DNA of 64,000 nucleotides from Climacium dendroides (GCA_950106755.1 OX467083.1:27957029-28021028); one strand, 5' to 3'; numbered from the stretch's first letter, positions 22,001 through 35,100 are shown. Notes: a model not told the origin generated them from the letters alone. Translations and numbers: made by a program.

Positions 22001-22971
22001 GTTTAGAAATGCAAGCCTACAAGCCTTAAATTGAGATATAAATAGGTACCCTAGACCTATTGATAGTGCCTATAAGACAAAATGGACATTTTGAGACTAC
22101 ACATTAGGAAAAATTGAACCCCAAAAGATGCCACTTTGTAATGCAAAAGCTTAGGTGGAAAAAGCCTTCTCAACTCACTAATTGGGCTATGAATTGCATG
22201 ATGAATTCAAAAATTTGTCATCATTATCCAATCCATCTCCATGATCTTATAAATTTCATGATGGTTTCATCATGAAGAATAGAACATACACCAAGTAGTG
22301 GATCTAATGAGGATGTGGCCACCTTCATATTCATTCAATTAGTATAAAAATTAGTAAGAAAACTCAAGTCTTCTTTGTGGGTTTAAGTTTTTCCTAATGG
22401 CCCTATTATATGAGACCTCTATTTTATCAAATCAAAACTTTATGAACATATCAACCTTTATAAAATCAAAGGTTTAGAAATGTATTAACATATTAAAGTC
22501 TCAATTCACAAAAGGATTTCAATATCAAAAATCTAAATGTAAAGTCAAAGTTAATACAAGACTACATATTGTTTCATTTTAACAAATACGACTTTACATG
22601 CATACATCATAGGTACCCAATAATCATGGAAAGTAAGGTACGTACCTACAATATAGGTAGGTGGACGGTGCATGTAACATAGGTGCCTAAGTTCTTAGGC
22701 TCACATGCTTGCAATTCTAGCCCCTAGTAGGATATAAAAAGTCAGACAAGTGATCCCAACCAAGATAACTTTGAAAGAGACAATGGACAACGATGGGATA
22801 AGGTGGAAGTGACATGGAGTGGTTGTTATCCTTCATATTTATAAGATAAATTTGCCAAGGTAAAATGAAGGTGAGATTTTTGAGAATTTTAGCTATAAAA
22901 AAAATTCACTAGTTGGTTGGCTCAAATTTCTCCCAGGACATTGGTCTTACTTGGGCTAGTTTACACCAAGG
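22001..22971. other. AT-rich DNA without genes
   Basis: No gene or clear repeat was recognised. Confidence 0.4.
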
Positions 22972-23155
22972 CCAACCAAAAAACCACAAGCCCTTGTAGG
23001 TGCCCTACTTTCTAAATGCACCCACACAAAGCGAGAGCCTAAGACCATAAAGAGTAATGACGAGCCAACCAAAGAACCACAAGCCTAGGTGGTACCCCAC
23101 TTTCTAAATGTAACCACTCAAAGCAAGAGCCTAAGACCATAAAGAGTAATGACAC
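22972..23155. repeat. 92-bp tandem duplication
   Basis: Two units share CCAACCAAA, ACCACAAGCC, ACTTTCTAAATG, GAGCCTAAGACC and CCATAAAGAGTAATGAC in order. The last motif lies at 23045 and 23137. Confidence 0.85.
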
Positions 23156-24013
23156 TTTGCTTGGTCTTCAAATAAAGTACAAACTCAAGAGAGATTGTAC
23201 CCGGGCCTCAATACCTATTTATCATTAGATCCCACGTTGTGAAATGCAATTCAATAGACAAAATCTATGGTTGCAAGCATTACAATTTCCTAGAATTCCG
23301 TTGAGTCTATCTCGAAGACAAAGGCAGGAAAAAATCTCCTTGAAACCGACATAACATAATGCTACTTGGGCCATGTCTCCTTGACCCCATTTTTTCCCAC
23401 TCCTTCCATGGTCAGATTTGAGCTAGCCCCATGGATTTTGAAGGGAGCCCCCTTCGAATGGGGACCAAGCCCTAATAGAAAGTGGCCCTGATTCATCATC
23501 AGAGTGATACTCGAGAACTCTCCTTGCACCGTACCATGGGCCTGCCTGCGCGCCTGTGGTGACGGGGAGGAGGGGAATCGTTCCGCCAACCAGACCCTCG
23601 CCTGACGGCTTAATCAATTATTCTTAAGCCAGGCTTAAGTGCATCGTACTGTAGGATTCGAAGCCCCAGGCGGATGTCGGTCCGTGGGAGGGAATTGGCA
23701 ACGGAATTTGTATTGCGTGATTGGCATTTGGCCCAGGCTAGGCCGGCTCAGGCAGGTGCATGCGCTTGCTATTCTGGTCTGGGCCGCGGCCCGAAGCCGC
23801 CGGTTCATTTCCATTTCCAGGGGCCGGCACGCCCGGCCCCGCCTGCAGGCACGGACTTGCTCCTTTTGGCCGTCGTGCCTGCTGCCCCCAACCGCCACGG
23901 AGACCTTAATTAAGCTGAACAGAGCGAGCAAGCAAGCTCCCTGGGGCCCAAGCCGTGTACAATATTCATCAATCCTCGAGCGCCTAGCTAGCTACTGCAC
24001 GTAGCTCTCTATC

Positions 24014-24020
24014 TATATAT
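24014..24020 (+). promoter_or_regulatory. TATA box of the GC-rich island
   Basis: TATATAT is followed by TCCCTCCGCGACTGCTCTCTC, a typical plant core promoter with a pyrimidine-rich start region about 30 bp downstream. GCTAGCTAGC-like repeats and GC-rich sequence lie upstream (23640-24000). Confidence 0.5.
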
Positions 24021-24044
24021 TCCCTCCGCGACTGCTCTCTCTTC

Positions 24045-26200
24045 CACCTTCACCTAGCTTGCCAGACAGTCCCTGGCGTAACTTACTAGCAGCTTGATGC
24101 CCAATCGTGCATGCTTGGAACCCGAGCATGCGCGCGCTCGGTGCTTGCAGTGCGTCTGTAGTACTAGCTTATCTTGAAATAATTGCGGTCGTTTCAGCTT
24201 CTTCACTCGCTAGCTAGCTGATCATTCGGTACGGTGGTGCACGGTTGCCCCAAGCTAGCCTCTTCAGGGGCTTGGAGAGATGGGGTAGCGGCGGCCAGAG
24301 CAAGTACTTGCTTGCTTCAGTTGGGTTACTTCGCTTTGCAGTTCGTTAGCCGTGCAGACGATTCTCTGATTGTGTAGAATTGAACGTGCTATGAAGTCTA
24401 TGCTTTCCGGTGATTCGTCATTGGGTGCATACGCTGATCGTTCGTTGGTTTGTGGTAATACTATCTTGGCGCTGCAATGAGTGAGTTACTCACTATTTGG
24501 CACTCGGATATATGGCGAGCGAGCTTCGAGACAGTTCCAATTCATTGGGAGGGCTCGATTCTTGCAGGGGTCGTCGATTTGAGAATGAACTGGTCGGTTG
24601 GAGATCGGTTGCAGAAGTCGTTAGCCTTAGCCAAGTTGGATTGGACCTTGGTCTGAATAGAAACCAATTCCGTGTGTGATTTCGAATAGAGGGACGTTGC
24701 TGGTTGTGGTAAGGGATCTCGTACTTGAATGTCGGTAAACGACATCCTCGCCATTGAGTCGAGGTTTTTCGGTATTGGGGATCTGGTTCACGGCTGATAC
24801 AATCCCAGCCTGAGGGCGATATATATGATTATCTCTGACTTTTCAGTGCGTGCTGCCTACAGGGGAAAGTTGTGCCTGTGGTTCTCCTTGTTCCTAGTGC
24901 AGAATTAATTGTCTGGGAACCCTTGCCCGTAAGGTTAGGGGCAGATTGATTCCAATTCAGCTGCGGGAGTAACGTTGAAAATCAGATGTTGCAAGAGTTT
25001 TTGAGTCCCCATGGCGCTCTGACATTGCATGGAGTCTATGTCTGGATCTTCGATGTCTCCATTTCACTTTCCTGCACTATCCAGGGAATGACTGAATGTG
25101 AAGATCGTGATATTCCGGGCATAGCCTTCATGCATGCCAGAGCATTGTGGGAACCCGTGAACTATTTGCAACTGTCACTAGTATTTATTCAAGTGTTTTG
25201 CAAGACAGGACTGACTGCGTCCTGCTCATCGGTTAAGATGACTGATTTGTTGTCAACGTTGACACGTTCAACTCCGGGCGTAAGCACAAACTTTCAGGGA
25301 ATTGTACTTGATCAGGTATGCTGGTTATCAAATCTTTCTCTGGATATTTTTAAAGACGGGTAGCTAGTGCGCTGATCATTCGTATGTTTCTATCATTTCG
25401 CAGGTATCGAATCCAGGAGTGCGAGGAATGATACTCGGTAAACAAGACGGAGAAACAGATTCGACACTGTGGAAATGAAGTTGCTTTCAGATGACGAATT
25501 TGGAAATTTAGCGAGGGACCCTGTTCGTGTCACCCTGCCCACCTTATTGAGGAGATGGAAGGTCTAGAAAAGAAATCGTAGAAATCGTTTTCCTCTGAAG
25601 CTTTGATATGTCGACCTCATTAATTGTCGATCACTCATTATTCTTTAATCGGAGATGTTCCAATTTGGAATTTTGCCTTCAAGGTCAGGCTGAGGATGGA
25701 TCCATCAGCACTCAGCAGTGCATATACGCTTAATCATTATGCTGATTTTCTGGGTTGTGAGTGGTTGCGATGGAATGTTTTGTTGTTGCATATTTTGATG
25801 TTTGTGCCAGAAGGTACGTAATCAGGCAATCGAAGGTCTCTTTGCCCGTCTGCTGGGTCCTACGGCTGACCCTACTTCGGCGAGCCTACTGGATAGGAAT
25901 TGTTTTTGTCGTAACTCACTTGTCTATATGGGTGCATCTGATTCCTTTGATATCTGTACACGGCATGTATTGCTCAGCATGACCCTGGTCCTGACTTTGT
26001 TGCCGTGGAGCTTTTACAATTGGACGTATAATAACTTGTGTGAGATCATAGCAACGGATACACTGGACGTATACCGTGTAGATGCATGGCCAAAGATTCA
26101 TGACACCTAGCAAGCATCGTGGTAGAAAACTGGAAATCGAGGAAGTCATCATATGCTCTATTGTAGCCTTCATGATTTCAAGTGTGGGTTCATCGAACCT
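24045..26200 (+). ncRNA. Putative spliced transcript, little or no protein
   Basis: The region is clearly richer in G and C than its surroundings and follows a TATA box. A clean intron can be read at 25316-25404 (donor CAG/GTATGC, acceptor TTCGCAG/GTA). The longest frame across it (ATG 24986, ending TGTGGAAATGA near 25477) would give about 134 residues of no recognisable family. Other frames are short. A long non-coding RNA or primary microRNA transcript is possible. I searched by eye for conserved plant microRNAs and found none. A strand opposite to this or a poorly conserved small protein cannot be excluded. Confidence 0.3.
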
Positions 26201-26221
26201 AAATTGCACAACAATGATCTT

Positions 26222-26300
26222 CATGGAGATCGTTGGAGGTCAACCACAATAAACAAGTGTGCTATGGAGATCATTGGAGATCAACAATAAACACGTGTGG
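26222..26300. repeat. Short tandem duplication (about 42 bp)
   Basis: ATGGAGATCGTTGGAGGTCAA and ATGGAGATCATTGGAGATCAA follow each other, each trailed by CAATAAACA and GTGTG. Confidence 0.7.
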
Positions 26301-26527
26301 TATTTGTGCTGGTATTTGTGCTATGCATTGTTTTATACTGGTAATGGGTGAAAGGAAGAAACACTTGTTCATTTTGTTGCATTTGATCACTTTCAAAAGT
26401 AGTGTTGAAAGTACTATCAGTTTTTGGAATTAGATATTTAAAAATAAAATATAGGTAATTAGAAGAACACTAGAAATATATTATTTTCAAAATTTTAGAA
26501 ATACAAAAAATAATTTTCAAAGGATAT

Positions 26528-26857
26528 ATGGGCAATTTCGTTAAAAATGGCAGTTTTTACAATTCAGAGCGGGCGGTCTGAAGTGTACAAGCGTCCTATA
26601 TGTCTGAAGTGTACAAGCGTCCTACATGTCTGAAATCTACAGCATTTTTATATGTGTGAAATCTACACTTGTGATTGATGTCACTTTTACAATTCAGATT
26701 GTGCAATCTGAAATCTATACCAATCATAGATTTCTTGAATCTATAAAAGTTCAAGATTTCTGAAAACTATATCCGCCCTAGATGTCATTTTTCCTATTCA
26801 GAGCGGGCGGTTTGAAAATGGCACATGGAATGCCGCCATTTTAACGAAATTCCCCAT
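26528..26857. mobile_element. MITE family A, copy 1 (330 bp)
   Basis: Terminal inverted repeats of about 30 bp: ATGGGCAATTTCGTTAAAAA at one end, the complement ending GCCATTTTAACGAAATTCCC-CAT at the other. ATAT flanks both ends and may be a 4-bp target duplication. Inside, TTCAGAGCGGGCGGTCTGAA occurs near both ends in direct orientation. The matching copy is at 47319. Confidence 0.8.
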
Positions 26858-27199
26858 ATATGCATAAAACAAGTTAATCAAAGCATCTCCAAAGGTTAAT
26901 GCATCAAAAAATTTACCCAAAAAGATGATTTAATGTTTAATTGTAGAAAAGAGTGAAAATCCTAAAAAAAGTCAAGTCATTTATAAGAACTTTATTCATA
27001 TATTGAGAAGAAACCAATGAAATTATTTTAAAAAATACATTTGAGTGTCTAGAAATGCATTGGCAAGAGAGCCTTCTTTACACCTAACTATATAGAAAAC
27101 AAAGAGAAAATATTTAAAAAAATATCTAAACAACCTAAATACAATTGGTTACCCCTTGAATATTTTTAACTATATTTTCATCAAAAACACTTCAAGAAA

Positions 27200-28620
27200 A
27201 AATATCTAAATAGCCTAGACACAATTAATTATCCCTTAAATATTTTTGACTATGTTTTCACCAAAAATACTCCAAAACTGTTGTTTCTAATACAATTACC
27301 AAATTTTAGGAAAAAAAATTTAGATACATATAAAAATTTTAAAAGATGTAAAAAATATTTCCACCATATAAATTGTAAGATATTAACATTTGAAGTGACA
27401 AAAATCCTTTTCTAGGCTTTATAAAAATTTGGATAGCTACACTTCACAAGGTCCATTTGTATGAAAAAATGTCCAAAATGGTGGATTTTCTTTAGATTCA
27501 TTCTCCAAAGTATATTGGTTACATGTTTGAAAATTTCCAAATCATTTGGAATAACTGTACAACATATAGGGAAAAAATAATAAATAGAAAAAAATAGAGA
27601 TTCAAAATACTAAATTATTGAGAATTTAAGTATGGAATTTAAAAATGCCAACCCCAATAGTTGTGAATAAATTTTGTACTAAACAATCTACATCCTATGA
27701 TTTTATTTTTTTCAAAAAATATTGAAAATCGAGTTAACCCCTAAGCACTCATTCTAGGATTGCTATCCAAATTTAGACAATATTTTCAAGCAAAAAAAGT
27801 TTTTTCTCAATTTCTTTTCTTTCAAAATATTGAATTGTCTTTCAAAGTATTGGATTGTCTTTCAAAATATTGGATTGTCTTTCAATATTTCTATTCAAAA
27901 CTAACATCACTATAGTCAAATAAAATTTATAAAAGAAATAGCACAAAGTGTCTAGAATTGGCCTAGTGTTGAAGATAGAAATTGTATTTTTGGTGAATTT
28001 TTGGAGTTATATTTTCAAATTTTATTTGAAGAGAATCTAAAAATAATTTTATATTATTGATTGTTAAGACACTTTCTAATTTTATGCTTCACATTATCTA
28101 CTTTGTTGTAAGCTTCAAAAAAATTATAGAACTTATATTTTATAATGCATTTGTGTTTTGTCTAAACCCCTTGAACTTTTACAGGTTAAATAAAGAGCTT
28201 CAAAATTTATTTTAGAATAGAAAATCCACACCTACCTACAAACTCCTGATAACTTTCATCTCATTAATCAAAATGGAATTATTCAAAGTTTTCCATGTAT
28301 ATAGAAATCTAGACTAGATTTCAAATTTCTATTTTAAAAAAATATAATTTTTAAGAATTTTTTTGAGATGTCCAAACTACCCGCCAAATGTTGAAAATTA
28401 CATATCTTATAATAATTTTTTTAATCATGTAGTCAAAAGTTATGAAAATTGTTAGGCCTTCAAGAAAAAACTTGTCTACATGTTGTATAAAAATTTCAAA
28501 GAAAATTTAAAAAATTCATTCGTAGTGAGCTGCACAAAATCACTATGTTGCCCAAAAAATACAATTTGATCCTTTCGGGGTTAACTTTTGTATTTCATAA
28601 CATCGCTTTGCTATTTCTGA
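27200..28620 (-). repeat. Dispersed repeat, long copy in minus orientation
   Basis: Read on the minus strand, the blocks of the copy at 20990-22000 appear in the same order, with extra sequence between them. The two copies therefore face each other across the GC-rich island at 23.4-26.2 kb. Confidence 0.65.
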
Positions 28621-28995
28621 GGTCCTATTCCTAATATGTACTCAACTTTTCTAAATTCAACTGTTTAAGGTAGGAATATCTAAATGTAATAGGAGTTGAA
28701 TATCGACACCTACAATAAGCCATAAAGTAATGCGCAAGTGAATCCAATGTTGACAGGTGAGTTTACATAGTGATGAAGGCAGGTTTTGCTTACACCAATA
28801 AAACAAGTGTGATACAAACTTATGGTCTCTTGTACTTGGATGTTTCTATGTTCATACAAGCTCTAAAAACTATGAAACCAATTTTGTTGGTTTCCTAAAC
28901 CATTTCCTAACAAACACAAATCATTTTATTTTGTAGCTACCTTCAAGATATGCAAATCTTGAATACGTGTCACATTGACTTGCTTCTACCTTATA

Positions 28996-29267
28996 TGGTA
29001 GGTACACCCAAATGTGCCACTAACCTTAAACCACCATCTATACTATATGTACATCTCCAAAATCAGTTCTACACCTATGTGGAAGAAACGCTTTTAGAAC
29101 CAAACTTTGTTCCTTAATAACTTTTGCATACAATATCCAAATGCCACGTTCTTTGGTGCGTTGGAACCCCCTTTCACTTACCAACAAGAACATATGAAAA
29201 CTTGACCAGTCTAATAGTAGAAAATAGGCTCAATAGCAAAAAGTGGCAGTTTGGGGTGTACCTGCCT
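28996..29267. mobile_element. MITE family B, copy 1 (272 bp)
   Basis: The ends are TGGTAGGTACACCCAAA and TTTGGGGTGTACCTGCCT. The sequence matches the reverse complement of the copy at 52504-52775 along its whole length, and both measure 272 bp. TA precedes the left end; the right flank is TG, so one side of the TA duplication has mutated. Confidence 0.85.
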
Positions 29268-29579
29268 TGTGCTAAACAAGAACGGAGTTCATGGGCCATG
29301 AGGCTCTATCCACTCCAACCAAACCCTAACCATGTTTGTGCATGTTGGAAAATCCGATTTGGAAACTCATACTCAGCAAGGAGCTCGTTTCCCTGCCTGG
29401 CCCATTAAGTTAGGATGACCCAGAAAATCCATTTGCCTTGAGCTTTTCGAGCTGTCCTTGGGAGTTGGGAGCTTGGGGACTTGCAAATTTGGGAAGTTGG
29501 GAGTGCGCTGGCTGCCTGGCCAGGGTTGTGTGGTAAGCTACAGGTGTCTACCCGCGCAGCCCGGCAAACCTGATGAGAG

Positions 29580-30195
29580 GCAGTTTCCATTACCCTCCTG
29601 GACGTCCAGGCGTTGGAGCGGACCTGTCCGCCCAGGTTCCCAGGCCAAGAGGGTCTAGCAAGGTGCCATCAGCGTCCGGAGGTCCAGCTTGGAGCAACCT
29701 GCAGTCTCCTGCTGACTAGACGATTTACCATGCCTTTACAATTATCGGCTGCTTCAGCTCCTCGCAACACGGTCGAGCTTGTCCTTTCCTGTTTTTGGAG
29801 GGGTCCAAATGAGGGTCTAGTCCTTCCAGCTTTGTAAGGGCCTGTCCCCATTAGGCTCATGGAGGTCCGATTTCAGACAGGTGGGGAGGCTCCATTGAAT
29901 GGAAACTTCTGGCTTGGACCTTTGACTGGCCCTCCAAGCTCCGATCCGTGCACTGCAGAATTGCAGAGTTGGTGGGGCCAAACCTTCACTTGAACCCCTC
30001 CAAATGGAAGAAATGAGAAGGTCGATCGAGTTGACCGGTAAGTCATCCATACAAAAGTTACTACTGGGTAGTCTACCACTGGAGATTATAGTGGTTACAA
30101 ACTGGACCTCCGGATGCTAATGGCACCTGCTAGACCCTCCTAGCCCAGGAACTTGGGCGGACAAGCCCCCTCCAACGTCTAGACATCCACAAGCC
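29580..30195. mobile_element. Long inverted-repeat (foldback) element
   Basis: The left arm (29580-29870) matches the reverse complement of 29900-30195. Blocks include CGTTGGAG, CTTGTCCGCCCA, GAGGGTCTAGCA, GGTGCCAT, TCCGGAGGTCCAG and TTTGGAGGGGT. A further inverted pair (GGAGGTC..GATTT..GACA.GTGGG) at 29862 and 30310 suggests nesting or a longer element reaching about 30360. The segment is more GC-rich than its flanks. ORFs inside are by-products of the arms. Confidence 0.7.
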
Positions 30196-30654
30196 TAATG
30201 GAAACAAGCTCAAATTCTAAAGTGTGCAGACTAGAGCCCAGAGGTCCAAGCTAAACATTTCTTGCAATGGAACCCTCCCACTTGTCCAAAATCAGACCTC
30301 CAAGTGGATAATGGAGACTGCTTCTGAAGAGGGATGTTAAACCCTATCTCTAAAACGGGCCTAGCAAGCTAGATTTACCTTGGAGGAAAACACAAGAATT
30401 TTTTTTTCACATAATTTTTTTTGGTAGATTTTGAATTTATATTTGCAACCAAAAACCTCGAATTATCTAAGAAAAGTTTGAAATATACCCTAGACATGGC
30501 TAGACACACCAAAAAGATATGTTCTATGATATTAGTTGTGCTCCCCCCTCCGAAAAACCTCAGCCGTTGATCGGATTCAAAAAAATAAAATGACCCTTCT
30601 CCGAACTGTCAATAGAGCATCCCGTTGAAGAAAAACAAGAGCCTTAGGATTGTG

Positions 30655-30830
30655 ATACGGATACGATATAATACAGATACAATATGATTTGATATAGATA
30701 TTACACATGCATGAGTATAGATATGGATATTATATGGTACGGGATACAATATAGATATGGGTTAGATATGAATACAATATGGGTACAAGATACGGATATA
30801 GATACGAGAGATATCCCATATCGATTGGCA
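30655..30830. repeat. Degenerate GATATAGATAC-type repeat
   Basis: Imperfect runs of GATAYRGATAT and ATACRATAT end with ATCCCATATCGATTGG. A diverged relative lies at 37255-37440. A 17-base G-run follows at 30855. Confidence 0.7.
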
Positions 30831-30879
30831 CCCACCCCCACTTGGAAACTACAAGGGGGGGGGGGGGGAGGAGGGGTAA

Positions 30880-31070
30880 TGAAGAAATTGATTTTAAATT
30901 TTTTTTCTTTTGAGCTCATCAGGATGGGTGTATATGAAAAAAAATTATTTAAAATTTATTTTTTGAGCTCATCAGGATGGGTATATATGAAAAAAATTTA
31001 TTTAAAATTTATTTTTTGAGCTCAACGGAGTGTGTATAAAAAATTAATTTAAATTATTTTTTTGAGCTCA
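30880..31070. repeat. Tandem repeat, about 53 bp, four units
   Basis: GAGCTCATCAGGATGGGTRTA recurs at 30912 and 30965. Diverged GAGCTCAACGGAG and GAGCTCACTC follow at 31018 and 31064. AT-rich spacers (ATTTAAAATTTATTTTTT) lie between. Confidence 0.85.
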
Positions 31071-31109
31071 CTCTGACAGTTTGTCACAATGACAATGAGC
31101 TCAAAAATG

Positions 31110-31830
31110 CAGAAACTGATTTAGTGTCCTGCCCTGATGAGAAATTGAGAACTTGAGCAATTGAGCCCCGTAGGCTAGGCTACAGCAGGACTGAGATACA
31201 TGAACTGAACTCGCATGCTGCCTGTCCAGGCCCTGCCCTGCCCTGCGTGCCTGCGTGCTTTTCTTTTTCTGTCAGTCAGTCATTCTGAACTCCGTCTGTT
31301 TCCGTCATTTTCCGTCCCTTGCCTGTCCCTTCCATTTGCGGACTGAATCCCGTGATCTCTGGAGTCATGCACAGTGCAGTGGATCAGTTGAAACCTTCTT
31401 CATATCAGTTCGTACCTCACTCCGGAGCCACTCCGGAGCCACTCCGGAGCATCCTGCCTCCCTCCCTCTGCGGGAGCATCTCGCCTGTGCAGATGAACCT
31501 GGTGCAACCGACAGTGCAGATTGAACTTAGCCTGACTTATTTATTAGGTTTCCACTGGCACTGGCAGTGGCACTGGCCAATTCCCCACCCCTGGTTGGGA
31601 GGAAAGAGGGACAGAAATGTAGACTTAACTCCATGCCAGGACACTCAACTCCACTCAGATTGGGGGGCACCTTGCGTCCATACAGCTCTGTGCACATGCA
31701 CCCAAAAGCAGGCGTTTCGGCTCCCATGCGAGGACCGGAAAGGCCGGGGTGGGGGGAGGCAGCCCCCATGAACCGTGAGCATAGTCCGGGAAACTTTTTG
31801 AGTTTTGTCGGTTAATTTCCTTCAACTCTC
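31110..31830. other. Moderately GC-rich stretch, no gene identified
   Basis: It holds short repeats (three CACTCCGGAGC units near 31420-31448, and GCCCTGCCCTGC near 31230) and overlapping short ORFs in several frames. No product, TATA box or splice pattern stands out. It may be a decayed promoter or gene fragment. Confidence 0.35.
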
Positions 31831-32024
31831 ATAGTGAACCGGGTTTGGAAGAACTGAGCCCGGTTATTTCCTCTATTTTTTTTACTCCGAATAGAAAATT
31901 TTATAGATTTTCGCACCGGTTTTTGTTGTTGATGTTTTCAGATTGCAACCGGGTTTTTTTCCCAATTCCTTCGGCTAACTTTGAACTAGCCGTCAGATTT
32001 TTCCCAAACACAAACTTTGAGTCT

Positions 32025-32120
32025 GAATCCACAACCTTAAGAGCAGTTCCAATGTAGCCCGTTCAAAAGCATGAATCCACAGCCCTAAGAGCAACTCCAA
32101 TGCAGCCCGTTCAGAAGCAC
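32025..32120. repeat. 48-bp tandem duplication
   Basis: GAGCAGTTCCAATGTAGCCC (32041) and GAGCAACTCCAATGCAGCCC (32089) head two units. The AGAGCA-CTCCAAT word is typical of plant MITE ends. Confidence 0.7.
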
Positions 32121-32129
32121 TGGAATGGT

Positions 32130-35100
32130 GCTGTAAAGGTCTTTCACCAAAGAAGCTGCCGTGTAGTAGAACCACCCATAACCAACCGAATAAGCAACTG
32201 TGGATATGATGTGGAGTACAATAACGAAGGAAATATTTCCACAGGTACAAAGATACAAATGAGGGGGATTGCCAAATTTGGGTAATTTTATCACTTGAAC
32301 TGAAATTATTGGGAATTTTGGAAGGCAAAAGTTGGTCTAGACCCATGTCCAATGTGCAGACTATTCCAAAACCGCTCATTTGAGAGACTACTTCTTGTTC
32401 ACTTTGGCACTCCAAACCAAGTAGATGTGTCATGAAGAGAATGGAGGAATTGATGGGTGGAAATCAAGAACTCATGTTTGGAAATTAGTCCCAACCTCTC
32501 TTGAACTTCAACCCCCCAATTGATTGCTAATGGGGCTCTGGTTGGTAATAGGTGGTTCTACCTTGGTAAGCAATATTTGGGAGGGCTCGTCACATAAGAG
32601 CCCTTGCTCTATATTTCCACACGATTTGCCCATCACAAAAATATATTCTGAAAGCTGACCATGGCACGTGAATCCAAACACCTCACTCAAAGGGTGTTGA
32701 AAAGTACAAGAGATTCAATTTAAAATTAAATAAACTCTTGTAGTGTTGTATTTACTAGGCCTCATCCCATTGCTGCATTGAGGCAAATGCACAAATTGTA
32801 GACTCAGAAGAGGCATGGCCCACCTTCTGATTAGGCAACAAGCCCTTTCTTGACACTTTTCAATGTCTCTTTCCGTCTCCGCATTGGAGCTACTTTGATG
32901 GAGAGAGTAAGAGCTATTACATAGCAACAAGTTGAAGCAACATTAGAAAGGTTCTATACCATTGATCTTATAATAATGAGGAATGTCCTCCATAATTGAT
33001 TTATTTTAGCGTGTTGCTTTAGCATGTTGATGTGGGGTTGCTCTAACTGCAGGCAAGGTAAAAAAATGTGGAACTTCCTCCTTCCTTCTACCTTATTTTC
33101 TTCCTTCTATCTCATTTACATGATGATATAGAAGTGAATAAAAATTGAAGTAACCTAGTTGTCTTAAATATTATCTCTACTAGTAAGGCTAGCAAGGCCG
33201 TAAAGCCAATAAGGCCATTTGGGCTTGGAGGATCACTAAGTCAAAGCTATTGTTTTTGGAATTTTACACTTCGAGCCGTTCGAGGTGAGCACGCTTAGAA
33301 GTTCATGACATACATCTTCACTCCCATGAGCCAGTACCAAACATTCTAGTAGTATCAAACAACCATCACCCAACCACCACCTCCCTAACCACCAACAAAA
33401 GGTTCTAAGCTTCACAAATCAAGTGAATGAGTTATGTATATAAACAAGTTGTAGAAGGTGAATATCCTCATTGATGATCACCAAAATGGAAAAAAGAACA
33501 CTTGAGTTGTAATATAGTCAATGCATCAACAAAAAGTTGCAAGTGGTTGATCAAATACAAAAGACACTTCCCTAAGCACCAATTAGGGGACTATTTGTCT
33601 TCTATTGCTTTCACAGATCACCAATCCAATATGGAAGCCTACCATAAGAGCACCCCTATTGTCAATTCATCCTTTCAATCACAAAATCTACTAACTCATA
33701 TCATGCAATATCAATTCTTCATCAATCACTTTCTTTCAAACTCAAATTGGCACCATCTAAAAAAGCAATTTCAAATCAAAAGTAATAATGAATATTGCAT
33801 TTTTGGTTTAGGTGTAGGGCCCTCTGTGCATTAACTAAGATTTTGTAGTGTATTTAGTCATGGTTAGGATTCACATTTCAATTGGACAATGGATGTCAAG
33901 GATTTGTGTATTGAAGCTTCAATGTCTCTTCTTTGCTCTTTACAATTTTTGATTGTTCATTTTTTCTTCTTCTTTTAAAATTTATCTTCCACATTTGCTA
34001 AGTTGGTCTATTTTTTTTAATGTTTTTCTACAATTCACAAAGATTGAATTTTTTAATTTAACTTTTTATGGTACTCTTTCAATTTTGCAACTTCTTTTGA
34101 AGCCTGTAATGTTTAGATTTAGGTGAAGGCGAAGAACCTTTCTGCATTGGGTGAGATCTTTTTAAATATTCATGGTTTGAGTATACATGCTCAATTTGGT
34201 CAATGGATGTAAAGGTCTTGTATTTGAAGCTCTAAAGTGACCTCTTTGCTCTCCACAATTTTAGATTCTTGAAATTTTTATTTTTATTTTTTGACATTTT
34301 TTCTTTCCTTGTTGTTGAATAAGGCCATTTTTTATGTTCTGCCCTTCATGGTCATCAATTTGATAGGAGTTAAGTAATTTTGGGCAATGCATTGAGTTGA
34401 TGACTATTGTGAAGCAATGTTCTTGTCAATCTTTAGCTCCAACAATAAGCCTTTGTCCCTTATGGGCAATACCCACCCTATCCAATTGGTACCTTGCTCA
34501 TTTCATCTAGGTATCTCACCCCATATGGGTATTTTTCACTAATTGTTATCTCATGGCAATTGAAATCCGCGAATTATTGAAAGAAGGCAGTTAAAATATA
34601 ATTTAGTTTGGAGGGGGACACCAATTGATTTCCGTCCCTATCAAATTCTTTTCAATTTTATATCTTTTATTTTCAAAATGCAACCATTTTTTTCCAATTC
34701 CACTAACTTATTTTAAACTAGTTGCCAGTTTTTTATAGGCTCACTAAAGAGAGTCTACATAGCATGATAGTTATCAAAATTTAGTGAGCCTACAAGAGTA
34801 GCTTGCCTACTAAGTTAGGAACAAGGAATCTTATTTCTTGGCAAAACTTATCAAACCTTCGAACTTGTGCTTTAGACAATCATTTGAAGGACCATAAGAG
34901 ATGCTTTAAGGTAGTACAACAACCTCTAGTACAACAACCTTTAGGTGTATTTAAGCCTTCAAGATGCTACCTTCCAAGTGTCACAAAACTACAATTTTGA
35001 ACAATTTTGAAAAAATGAATATGGGATAAAAATTGTATATTATTAGAGCTATATTAATTTATATAATCTTTAAAACTTTCATATCAATAACTATTCAAAA

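Noticed and set aside
23440..23480. miR319-like word (TTTTGAAGGGAGCCCCC)
   Set aside because: It resembles miR319 in part, but the gaps and mismatches fall in the conserved core and the flanks do not fold into the long miR319-type stem.
29124..29408. 94-codon ORF on the plus strand
   Set aside because: It starts inside MITE family B and runs out of it; the same element at 52.5 kb has no such frame.
29405..30079. Several overlapping ORFs of 60-78 codons
   Set aside because: They lie within the inverted-repeat element and mirror each other across strands.
30711..31019. 102-codon plus-strand ORF
   Set aside because: It is made entirely of the GATATA run, a G-run and the 53-bp tandem repeat.
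33502..33834. 110-codon plus-strand ORF
   Set aside because: Its composition follows the AT-rich background; no family, no promoter.
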